From the NCBI RefSeq assembly GCF_037102585.1, contig NW_027043820.1, positions 964,501-1,028,500 on the forward strand: a DNA stretch of 64,000 bases, in the 5' to 3' direction. Under the pieces are notes generated by a model, which was not told the DNA's origin, did no database searches, and saw only the letters and a list, made by a program, of their open reading frames with translations. Below are positions 31,580 through 44,878 of this stretch, in pieces (position 1 is the first letter of the stretch; each line of letters opens with the position of its first letter). A program made the position numbers and the translations under genes. The stretch comes from Saccharomycopsis crataegensis (Eukaryota; Ascomycota; Saccharomycetes; Ascoideales; Saccharomycopsidaceae).

Positions 31580-31973
31580 TTGGTTTTGAGAGCAAACTAA
31601 TAGAACTACTTTACTGTTTGTATAATTTCGTGATAACTTTGTTTAGTGATATAATGTTATGAACTAGAAATAATCATTATTTCTCCATTAACTTATTGTC
31701 TACATCATCTTAGTGTAATATTCCAGATTATAAGACTTTTAAAACCAAGAGTAGTATTAGAACAACTTTTAAAGAATAGTGACCCAAAAGATTTAATTAG
31801 TATGTATATATATATAAACAAAAAACAACAACAGCATCATTAGAATAAAGGATGGTTTGATGAGATAGATAGGAGAAGTGAAGACAAACTTCATCAAGAA
31901 GTTTTAGATATAATATATGTGAATAAGACGATCGATGAATGACTACCGATTTCTGGTCAACAGAATAACGAGT

Positions 31974-32007
<34 letters not shown>

Positions 32008-32017
32008 GAAATTTCAA
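31580..32017. other. Intergenic between convergent DOS2 and NRG1 genes, with (GA)14
   Basis: About 440 bp of A/T-rich DNA holding TA repeats (about 31803-31815) and a (GA)14 tract at 31977-32004 just beyond the NRG1 stop. No gene was seen. Confidence 0.7.
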
Positions 32018-32833
32018 TTACCACTTTTTCCTCTTGCGTTTCCCACCATTCAAGTGGGTTCGATAATGTTGCATACAATTATCTTGTCTAGCAAATCGCG
32101 ACTCACAATTAGGGTAAGGACAAGCGTGTTTTCTTTCACCAGTGTGAATTCTCGTATGTCTTGCCAAATGACCAGAGGTGGTGAAGCTTTTGGTACAAGT
32201 TCTGCATTGGTATTTTTTTTGAGGATCCATTGGACCACTATTAGCACCACCATTAGTTTTCTGTTTATTAATAGGCGAAGCTGACCGAGATGGAGGAGCC
32301 GAAGTTTTTTTCCCCAGTGAAGGTTGAATATTATCATTATTATTATGGTCATCATTATTGTTCTTGTTCTTGCTCTTGCTCTTGCTCTTGTTCTTGTTTT
32401 TGTTTTTGTTATTATTATCATTATTATTAATATCTAGTGGAGAGGAAACTAGATCAGGAAGCAGGACAACTGATGAGGATTTTTTTGAGAAATCTATCGA
32501 TATTGGGGGCAAAGGAGACAACAGATCGGCACTACTGGTACGCAGCAGCGACGAAGGGGATGATAATGAAGTGACGGACAACGGTAGGGCAAAAGGCCCG
32601 GTGGATATTGGCGGAGGGTTTAATGATGAGCGTGGCCGTACTAAGAGGGTACTACTGGAGATATCTAACGCTACTGAATCATTGATAGGAGATGCTATTT
32701 TCATAGGAATCAACGTGGGAAGTTTCTTTAACGAGTTTGACGAAGGTTGTTGATGATGATGGCTGACATTTAGGGCGTAGTAGTTTGGGGAGTATGAGTA
32801 TATTGTTTGGTTGGTGGGAGAGAAGAACGACAT
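32018..32833 (-). CDS. NRG1: Nrg1-type C2H2 zinc-finger repressor
   Basis: Nrg1/Nrg2 factors recruit Tup1-Ssn6 and repress glucose-controlled, filamentation and stress genes. The protein has 271 residues. Two C2H2 fingers lie at the very C-terminus (Cys210/Cys213/His226/His230 and Cys238/Cys243/His256/His260). Finger sequences [19 protein letters not shown] and [14 protein letters not shown] are the specific Nrg1/Nrg2 form, distinct from Mig1. A basic KRKRKKW tail ends the protein. The middle is Ser/Pro-rich with an (Asn/Ser-Lys) dipeptide run coded by a hexanucleotide repeat (about 32357-32408). The very long gene-free region behind its start suggests elaborate regulation. Confidence 0.88.
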   Translation of the reverse strand: MSFFSPTNQTIYSYSPNYYALNVSHHHQQPSSNSLKKLPTLIPMKIASPINDSVALDISSSTLLVRPRSSLNPPPISTGPFALPLSVTSLSSPSSLLRTSSADLLSPLPPISIDFSKKSSSVVLLPDLVSSPLDINNNDNNNKNKNKNKSKSKSKNKNNNDDHNNNDNIQPSLGKKTSAPPSRSASPINKQKTNGGANSGPMDPQKKYQCRTCTKSFTTSGHLARHTRIHTGERKHACPYPNCESRFARQDNCMQHYRTHLNGGKRKRKKW

Positions 32834-36625
<3,792 letters not shown>

Positions 36626-38069
36626 ATGACACCCAAACAACCTTCTTTTATGCAGTTTCAATCTTTTCATGCCCATTATATCCCTCCCAATTATAAAATA
36701 GAAGTTCTCCAGCATCCGAACCGCGCCCGAGCTTGTGGCGCCGCTAAGCTATGTGAGTATTCGTTATATTGTATCTGTTTCGTTAAAGTTACTTTCCCCA
36801 AAAGCAGGCTTTACTTTTTTTTTTTTTTTGATGATCATTTCACACTAACAATATTGTGTAGTTGCTGGAAGAAGAACAATCGATCCACCACCAATTGTCA
36901 AAGTTTCTCTTATGGATGAAAGTGGCGACAACATTATAGAAAGAACTATCAATCAATTGATTCTCTTTGTGTCAGCTGAACCCATCACCGACCCCAATGA
37001 GATTCAAGCCCTGAGCTTGCAGTTCCCTTCAAAAAACAACAAATCAGACTCATCAAGGGAATCTTTACCGAATAGTGACAAACACAAGAGACCAAAAGTT
37101 GATTCGGGACCTCATAAGATAAGAGACAATGGAGAATTGTTATACGGGGAAACCACGGTCGCTGCGACGATCATGAACCCGGAATTGAGGGATATAAAAG
37201 ACGATGGACTTAAAGGTTTTTTTGTATTCAACGATTTGAGCATTAGATACGAAGGTTACTATCGGCTCATATTCCAGCTATACGAAATGCCATATATTGA
37301 TGGTGCAAGCTCTTCTAGCTCGAATATCAACATGGCCAAACTAGTTTTCAGAACCCTGGTCAAATCTAATGTTTTCAGAGTGTATACTGCCAAAGAATTT
37401 CCAGGGTTGGCCCCAAGTACTGAGCTTGATCAGGTTTTGAAAAATTTAGGTTCGAGGATCAGAATTCGAAAAATCACCGGAACTAAAAGAGGTAGCACGG
37501 GTTCTAGGAAAATGAAGAGAAATTCCGATATAAATCACAATCTAGATAGTGAAGGATCGCTGGAACCAAAGAAATCTTCGATGGTTAGCCCAATGGATTT
37601 GGGTACCACCAGTACTTTACCGAAAATTTCCAATTTACTAAATGCTGACGATGGCTACCCCCCTCAAACTTCCCGTACCAGTTGGGTGCCCACTGATAAT
37701 AATCCTACCACGTTCCCGGTCAGCGCCAGTACCAGTACCAGTACCAGCAGCTCCAGATCCAGTATTAGTGCCCCTTCGTACCTTCTGCCTCCTTCTAGTT
37801 CATCCTCTTGTTCTGTTCCGGCATTTTTAGGTCGAGCACCAGTATTGCCTCCATTGAATTCCATGCTTCCCCAATCCGAGTTCCAGAATAGCCACCAAAG
37901 ATACCACTCGCTGTCGTCGTTTGATTACCCAAAACAGCCTGATAGTGCATTATCGTCGCCTTTTCAATACAATAGTATTATTAATGATCCAACGGTACCC
38001 TTTACCTTCCCTTCACGAACCGGTAGCCCTTTCCAGCATTCGCCATCGCCGTCTTACCGAGAGTTCTGA
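36626..38069 (+). CDS. Velvet-domain transcription factor, copy 1 (two exons)
   Basis: Velvet proteins are fungal DNA-binding regulators with an NF-kappaB-like fold that control development and secondary metabolism. Exon 1 is 36626-36752 and exon 2 is 36862-38069, giving 444 residues. The velvet domain runs about 22-246: NYKIEVLQHPNRARACG, then RRTIDPPPIVKV, then LLYGETTVAATIM, then FFVFNDLSIRYEGYYRLIFQ (162-181), NVFRVYTAKEFPGLAPSTEL and RIRIRK. All canonical blocks appear in order; an insert of about 50 residues sits before the GETTV strand. The rest is Ser/Pro-rich and probably disordered. No VeA-type long PEST tail is obvious, and whether it is VosA-, VelB- or VelC-like cannot be settled by eye. 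It is paralogous to the next gene. Confidence 0.9.
36753..36861 (+). other. Velvet copy 1 intron (109 nt)
   Basis: The donor is GTGAGT at 36753, a CACTAAC branch-like site is at 36843-36849 and the acceptor TAG ends at 36861. It is phase 1 and lies between the RARACG block and the RRTIDPPP block, the same place as in copy 2. Confidence 0.9.
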
Positions 38070-38825
38070 TTTAGCAATTTTCTTTTATTTCCTTTTATTT
38101 TCTTTTCTTTTTTCTTTTAGTTCTTCGTCTTGTTTTTGTTTTTTTGTTTTTTTGTTTTTGCATTGATCATTTTACTTCTTTTAACTTCTCTTGAATACTG
38201 GTTGCAGTGGGCCTGTGCTTTTATTTCCCCCCCAATTCTAATGGATGGATGGCCATCTTTCTTGTAAGAACCAACCAACAACCACGTCAAAGCGTCAAAG
38301 CGTTCCAGAATCCTGGGTCGTTTGGGGTGGCACAGCGCCGCCACGGAATTCTTCGCACGCGCAGGAAGGAAAAAAAAAAAAAAAAAAAAAACAGAAGAAA
38401 AAAAAAAAAAAAAAAGAAAAGAAATGGTGGTCGGTGTTTGGCGGAACCGATAAATAATATTTATTATATTTAGGGGAGTGCAAACAACCAGACCAGATAG
38501 ATCCCCCCCTCAAGATACCACCGTCATTGGATGTTCAACAACACAAGCAAGAACACACACACACACACTCTCTCTCTCTCTTCCTGAGGAAAGGTAAATA
38601 TATATATCACACACACAGTGCCTGAATCTCCACCCAACCCATCCATCATAACGTCAACTGCCCGTTCGAAGTTGGTCACCTTGGAGTGAAAGGTGTATTT
38701 GCGGCCGTTTTTTTGCCTCCCTCCCCCTGTGAAATATCTCACATCAAACTTTCCTGGGGAATTTCAAGAGATTATCTTTATTATTATTATTATCATTATT
38801 ATTATTGGAGGTAGATTGTTTCAAC
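38070..38825. other. Intergenic between the two velvet genes
   Basis: About 750 bp with T-rich DNA after copy 1, A/G-runs (38369-38424), a CA/CT stretch (about 38552-38582) and an ATT run (about 38779-38805) just before copy 2. No gene was seen. Confidence 0.65.
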
Positions 38826-41434
38826 ATGACCAAGTCGCATAACTTTTTGCCGTTGAGAAGAGAACAGATCGGGGCAGTTGCACCTCGGTATCAGCTTCAA
38901 GTGATTCAACAACCTGAGCAAGCCAGAGCTACAGGAAGAAGCAAAAGATGTAAGTACAAATGATATTGGTTATTGGCGGCTTCATAATATTGATATTGAT
39001 TATTTCAAACTATTGATACTGACATTTTTTCCTCCTCTTTTTAGTTACTGGAAGAAGAACTATTGATCCTCCCCCTGTTATCCAAGTGTCTTTATTACAT
39101 TACTCTACAACTCTACAATCTTCGCAGGATGATGATATACGAATGGATGATGATAATATGACCCGACAATCTTCCATACCCACAAATGTTACGGAACACA
39201 AACATCTACTGGAAAATGGTATTGTTTCTGACACAGACAAAGATGTAGAAATGAAGGATGAGAACAATATTGCTGACTCAAAACAAGAATATAATTATAA
39301 TAGTGGCAACCATAATGGTGGTGATGGATATATGGTTCCTGAGTTGAAAGTTGAAGATGCTGAAACCTCGAGCGATGATCAGTCGCAGAACTATGAACCA
39401 ACCGATATCATTCAACATACTCTAAATCCATTGATTCTCGTAGCTTCAATTGTCGATGAAAACGCCCCTCCGTTGATCCAGCAACCAGTGTCCAGATTAT
39501 CGACCAACTTTGATAGCGATGAAAAATTAGAATCGCAATCTGAAAATAACGAGGTCAATAAACCGATCATGGAAGTTGATGAGAAAAAAGATGATGATAT
39601 TTCCAGCAGTAGTAGCCCGCCACCAACTCTGAACTCAGGATATTTTAATAATAATTTGAATAGGCTACCAGACTTTGAAAACCTTGTGGGTACAAAATCG
39701 GTAGTCGCCAATATGGTGAGCGATAAAAATATGGAGAAAGAGTCTTCGCCAATGAAGGCAGTGTTTGTTTTCAGCAATCTTAGTGTGAAACAAGATGGTA
39801 ATTATAAATTGCGGTTTACCCTTTACGAATTTGCGAGTTATAATAGTTTATATAACCATAATTCTTTCACTACTCCATACAATGGGGACTCATTATCGGT
39901 TCGTCCAATGATTATTCCTCGAGGTACCATCGACTCGGCGGTTTTCAAAGTTTATACCGCAAAGAAATTCCCTGGATTGACAACTTCTTCAAAATTGTCG
40001 TTTGATTTGAAAAGTTCAGGTACAAAGATCAAGGTTCGCCATTCTATCAGATCAGGAAAGAAATCGCAATCTCAGGCGCTGGACCCTCGTTCTTTGATTT
40101 CTAGAAGTGGGATTTTCCGAAGAAATAGTTCAAATACCGACTCCAACACACCCAAAGACCCACAGTCCACTCAGGCGTCCATTGATAGTAATATGATGAT
40201 GTCCACCCCTCCAAGTACGGTGCGGGAAGAAATCACTAGACGGACCAGCGTTGATCTGGACTCAGATCGCGCGGCAATTTATGTTAATTCTAGTTATTTG
40301 TCGCCTCATGGGAACTATACCAGTAGCTTATACGGTAATGATGTCGGCGATACCGGGTCCATCAATAGTTTTGCCACCGGTGCTCTGGCAGATTACTTAT
40401 CAATGACACCAATTGTCACAACGATGTCGGCAAGCAGTACCTCATCTTTGCAAAGTGCTGCCCATTCCTTTGGCTCATTTTTTTCATTGGGCAGAGGTAA
40501 TCATAGTCAGTCACAGCTGCAGCTGCTGCTGCTGCAACCACAACAAATCCTTCCTCATCTTCGGCCGTCGACTTCTTTATCTCACTTGAATTCGGAATTA
40601 TCCCCTTTGAAAATGCTTTCTGACGTGTCTTCCCAACAAGTTCCGTTGGCGCATAACCAGCACCAGCACCAACACCAACATCAGCATCACCACCACCACC
40701 AGGATGGTTTAATTCCTTCACCACCTGGATCACCGAATCCCGAAGCGTTGCTCAGTATTTCCAATTCCAGTAGTAGTACCGTCAATGGTTATTATACCAC
40801 CCCGGTTCAAGACCGTAATGGGTATTATCATCCATACCAGCGGTCTAGGGCCAATACTATTGCCAGTAACGCTAGCAGTATCACCAGATCCAACAGTATT
40901 GGGAACTTGGCTGCGTCGGTCAATAAAAGTCATAAACTGAGTTTGAGCAATGGTGCAAATAGCATTTATTCCGTCACCGCCACCACTACCAGTAATAATA
41001 ATAATAATAATAATGGAATTGGAGGATCATACGCCAATAATTATGGCGGTAATGGAAATAACTTGAGTAACTCTAGCATGAATAATAGTGGAAATTTGAA
41101 TTCTGGAAATAATAGATATGATCACCAATCTCAAGATAGTTTATCATCGCGCAACTCACAATCATTTTCCATTCCAACGTCAGTTTATTTCCAAACCCCT
41201 AACAATAATCATTTGAATTTGGCCAATAGCTTGGTGAAAAAGAGAAGTGATCAGTATTTGAGAGATGATGATTATGATAAAGATGAGTACCGAAATAATG
41301 AAAATAATGGCACTGATAGTAATATGAATAGAAGAGACGGCGAAAGAGGGGAAAAGGCTACAAAGAAGAGCAAAACTGAAAGAGGCAATCAATACAAAGC
41401 TGCAATAATGAAGATCCAGAACATCATTAATTGA
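38826..41434 (+). CDS. Velvet-domain transcription factor, copy 2, large and insert-split (two exons)
   Basis: Exon 1 is 38826-38949 and exon 2 is 39045-41434, giving 837 residues. The domain starts RYQLQVIQQPEQARATG and continues GRRTIDPPPVIQVSLL. An acidic insert of about 100 residues follows, then LNPLILVASIVDENAP, then a second insert of about 75, then VGTKSVVANMVSD, FVFSNLSVKQDGNYKLRFTL (282-301) and VFKVYTAKKFPGLTTSSKL. So the fold is present but spread over about 355 residues. The long C-terminal part is rich in Ser, Asn, Gln and His, with a His/Gln run and Asn runs. A CTG run in its Gln-rich region would read Ser if CUG is reassigned. No close neighbour explains its role. Confidence 0.88.
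38950..39044 (+). other. Velvet copy 2 intron (95 nt)
   Basis: The donor is GTAAGT at 38950, a TACTGAC branch-like site is at 39017-39023 and the acceptor TAG ends at 39044. Position and phase match the copy 1 intron, and both junctions create the Phe codon before (A/T)GRRTIDPPP. Confidence 0.92.
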
Positions 41435-41923
41435 GTATATCTAATATTATTATGAGCGCTTAGATCAAGTTTATTATTGTACTAAAGAATAGTAACAATA
41501 ACAACAACAACAATAATAACAACAACAACAATAACAACAACAACAATAACAACAACAACAACAAAAAAGAGAAGAAAAGAAAAGAAAAAAAAAAAAAAAA
41601 ACAATTTACATAGAGCATATCATGATGGTTTTCTTTACAGTTTGTTTGGTTTTTTCTTTCTCCCTCCTTTCCCCGTATTCTTCTATTTTAGTTTCACTGT
41701 GTCTTGATGAATATACGAATATATGAACATTTATATTTATGGACTTACTGTAAAATTGCTGGCCAGATATATCTGATTGCGTTGGGTGTACTTTAATATC
41801 ATTACAACAAGGTAAAATAGGCTTCATAGATCATCATTAGTCATTAGATAATTCATAATATTTATTATACAATAGTAGCAATACAGGTCCATTAAAAACT
41901 CAATCAATCCTTGTGGGAAAGGA

Positions 41924-41961
<38 letters not shown>

Positions 41962-42033
41962 GAGGAAATTGATAAATCTAACATCAAAAAAAAAAAAATA
42001 ATAATAATAATTATTATTGTTATTGTTGCCGTT
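41435..42033. other. Intergenic with AAC/AAT microsatellites
   Basis: About 600 bp between convergent velvet copy 2 and SEN15. It contains an AAC/AAT array (about 41492-41573), an A-run (41587-41600) and an AAT array (about 41925-41960). No gene was seen. Confidence 0.7.
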
Positions 42034-42290
42034 CTAATTTTTCTTTGGCTTGGCAAGCCCATCATGAACAAAGTAATAAACAATAGTCCCATCATTGGCA
42101 ACGACACCCAAGGTGATCCGTTTTGGTCGCTGATTCAATGCAATTTGCAAATTTTCAAATATTTGCGATACCTGTTTCAACGAGATCTTTTCATTCAACC
42201 CTACTGGGTAGACGTATTCTACTTTTGGCAGCTGTGGTATTTGTACTCCTGAACTTTGCTCTACCTCCATTTCATTATTATTATTAATAG

Positions 42291-42329
<39 letters not shown>

Positions 42330-42510
42330 CAACATGGTTTCCTTCAAGATCTTGGTTTGGGTCCATGGTGATGATGCTTGGAATTGGGTGTACTGGTTCT
42401 GGGGGAACTCCTGCAATGATTTTCAGGCCATCTTTAAACTCTATTACTTTTGTTTCATTCCAGAGATTATAATACGTCAAGTTAGTTTTCACCTGGTCCA
42501 CCAATGACAT
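42034..42510 (-). CDS. SEN15: Sen15, tRNA-splicing endonuclease subunit
   Basis: Sen15 is a structural subunit of the tetrameric endonuclease that removes tRNA introns, located on the mitochondrial surface in yeast. I start at the ATG at 42510 (MSLVDQVKTNLTYYNLW), giving 158 residues (128 in S. cerevisiae); the upstream ATG at 42549 adds 13 basic residues of unclear value. The C-terminal core KRITLGVVANDGTIVYYFVH and final KPKKN align with the yeast protein (ILLAIINDDGTIVYYFVY, KPKRN). The middle holds an asparagine run coded by an ATT repeat (about 42285-42330). In S. cerevisiae SEN15 is adjacent to SAM37, which here is about 10 kb away. Confidence 0.9.
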
Positions 42511-42845
42511 GTTTCTCCTAAATATTTTAATAATAACTCTGGTAATCACCGCCGATGGTGGATGTCAAAATAAATAAAAAAAAAAAAAAAAAAAAATATC
42601 CTCGGGCTTCGCAGTGCGCGGAGACCCACTGACCCGGGTCACGTTTCGCCCTGGTTAAAGATCCCTGATTTGGTCACCGCCAGTTTGGGACGAAATGCTT
42701 CCCCACATTTTTACAATCACATACATACATATATATATAAAGGAGACCGGCTCTCTTCCTTCCTTTCTTCCTTCCTTCCTTCCAAAAAGAGTTTTCCCTC
42801 AATGTTGCTTCTTCATTATTATTTTCATTTTTTTTCCTCCAAACC
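42511..42845. promoter_or_regulatory. SEN15/aldehyde dehydrogenase divergent promoter
   Basis: About 335 bp with an A-run (42575-42596), a short GC-rich patch including CCCGGGTCACG (about 42632-42642) and a CTTC-rich leader just before the dehydrogenase ATG. No gene was seen. Confidence 0.55.
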
Positions 42846-44492
42846 ATGCTTGCCAAAAGTTTCCAGAGATCATCGTCCTTGCCGATCTTAAGATCACACA
42901 AGAATTTGCGACTTCTTTCCACTTTGAAGTTGAACACTACGACGTCTTCATACTTCAAATCCCATCTTGAAGAATCTGCCAAACCTTATGTCACTCCATC
43001 ATTTGTCAACAATACCCTTTTCCAATCCTCGTCTAACGAATGGTTCGACTTGCATGATCCAGCCACCAACAAAGTGATTGCTAAGGTCCCCCAGTCGACG
43101 GATCAGGAATTGGAAGATGCCATTGCTACTGCCGATAAAACTTTTGAGAGTTTTAAAAACGTTTCCATTATCAAGCGTCAACAGATGCTATTCAAGTATG
43201 TTCGTTTGTTGCGTGAGAATCACGATCGATTGGCCTCGGTTATTGTTTTGGAACAAGGGAAAACCTTTGATGACGCCAAAGGTGACGTGCTAAGAGGCTT
43301 ACAAGTGGCAGAATACGCTTGCTCGATCACTACCGAATTGTTGGGAACCAATTTGGAAGTCAGCACCGATATGGAAACCAAAATGATCCGGGAACCAATT
43401 GGTGTGGTGGGATCGATTTGTCCTTTCAATTTCCCGGCAATGATTCCTCTTTGGACCATTCCTTTAGTCATTGCCACCGGTAACACTACCGTGGTCAAGC
43501 CTTCAGAAAGGGTTCCTGGAGCCACGATGATCATTGCAGAATTGGCCAAAGAAGCAGGAGTCCCGCCAGGGGTCATCAACATTATCCACGGCAAACATAA
43601 AACCGTGAACAAAATCATCAAGGACCCGCGGATTAAAGCCGTCACTTTTGTCGGGAGTAACCGTGCTGGGGAGTATATTTACGAAACGGCCAATGCGCTT
43701 GGGAAACGGGTCCAAGCGAACTTGGGGGCCAAGAACCACATGATTGTTTTACCCGATGCTGATAAGAAACAGGCCATCAGCGGCATCATTGGTTCAGCGT
43801 TTGGGGCTGCTGGTCAACGGTGTATGGCAATTTCCGTGCTTGTTACGGTTGGAGATGATGCCCATAGTTGGATAATGCCAGAAATTGTTGCCGCGGCTAA
43901 AGCGCTTCGGGTGGGGAGTGGATTCGATCCAAAATCGGAACTCGGTCCAGTAATCTCAAAACAAGCTCTCAGTCGTGCGGAATCGATCATTGAACAATCT
44001 GTCAGCGCCGGTAAAGCCACATTAGCCATTGACGGTCGGGGTTATAGACCTGAAGGGTTCCCTGAAGGTTACTTCATTGGCCCCACTATTCTTGAGAACG
44101 TTGCTCTTGATGCCCCATGTTACACTGAAGAAATCTTTGCCCCAATTTTATCGGTGGTGAACGTGCCAACGTTAAGTGATGCCATTAAATTGGTCAATGC
44201 TAATCCTTATGGGAATGGGGTGTCTCTCTTCACGACAAATGGGATCCACGCAAAGAAATTCGAGCGTAATATTGACGTTGGACAAGTCGGGATTAATGTC
44301 CCAATTCCTGTTCCTTTGCCAATGTTTGGTTTCACCGGCAGCAGAGGCTCGTTCTTGGGTGATTTAAATTTCTACGGTAAGGCTGGTTTATGGTTCATGA
44401 CTAAGCCAAAGACAATTACTGCTTTGTGGAAAACTTCATTGATCAATGAAAATGAAGGTGAATCTGTGACCTCTATGCCAACCCACTCTTAA
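42846..44492 (+). CDS. Mitochondrial methylmalonate-semialdehyde dehydrogenase (CoA-acylating)
   Basis: This ALDH6-family enzyme converts methylmalonate or malonate semialdehyde to propionyl- or acetyl-CoA in valine, beta-alanine and propionate breakdown. The protein has 548 residues. The first about 40 residues are basic and Ser/Leu-rich, fitting a mitochondrial presequence. The ALDH fold shows ICPFNFPAMIPLWTIPLV, VTFVGSNRAGEYIY and AFGAAGQRCMA with catalytic Cys326. The MMSDH hallmark GAKNH replaces the usual general-base Glu region (Asn297). S. cerevisiae lacks this enzyme, while many other yeasts, including CUG-clade species, have it. Confidence 0.92.
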   Translation: MLAKSFQRSSSLPILRSHKNLRLLSTLKLNTTTSSYFKSHLEESAKPYVTPSFVNNTLFQSSSNEWFDLHDPATNKVIAKVPQSTDQELEDAIATADKTFESFKNVSIIKRQQMLFKYVRLLRENHDRLASVIVLEQGKTFDDAKGDVLRGLQVAEYACSITTELLGTNLEVSTDMETKMIREPIGVVGSICPFNFPAMIPLWTIPLVIATGNTTVVKPSERVPGATMIIAELAKEAGVPPGVINIIHGKHKTVNKIIKDPRIKAVTFVGSNRAGEYIYETANALGKRVQANLGAKNHMIVLPDADKKQAISGIIGSAFGAAGQRCMAISVLVTVGDDAHSWIMPEIVAAAKALRVGSGFDPKSELGPVISKQALSRAESIIEQSVSAGKATLAIDGRGYRPEGFPEGYFIGPTILENVALDAPCYTEEIFAPILSVVNVPTLSDAIKLVNANPYGNGVSLFTTNGIHAKKFERNIDVGQVGINVPIPVPLPMFGFTGSRGSFLGDLNFYGKAGLWFMTKPKTITALWKTSLINENEGESVTSMPTHS

Positions 44493-44744
44493 ATATTCTA
44501 GCTAATATATTTGTTAAATCAACTTTTTTTGGTTTGTTCGTTTGTTTTCCCCCTCAGTTAATGATATAATACACAGTTTAATTTCGCTTTTTATTTATTT
44601 ATTAGTATTGGAGAGAATCTTTGTATAACCATCCTGGATTATTTTTTTGTTTTCTCCTTACATATGAGAGACATATCTTTAAAGCCGAAACCAATGGAAC
44701 ATAAAATAAAAAACTATACGAATAACAACGACACACACATAAAA

Positions 44745-44775
<31 letters not shown>

Positions 44776-44878
44776 AAGAAAGAAAGAATAGAGCAACTAA
44801 TGGAGAACCAAAATACAACACAAATAGAAAACTGAAAGAATTTTAAAAAATACATGAATATTAAAAAACAACCTTGCA
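44493..44878. other. Intergenic between convergent dehydrogenase and MCM7
   Basis: About 390 bp of A/T-rich DNA with an A-run followed by a GA/GAAA repeat (44740-44788). No gene was seen. Confidence 0.7.
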
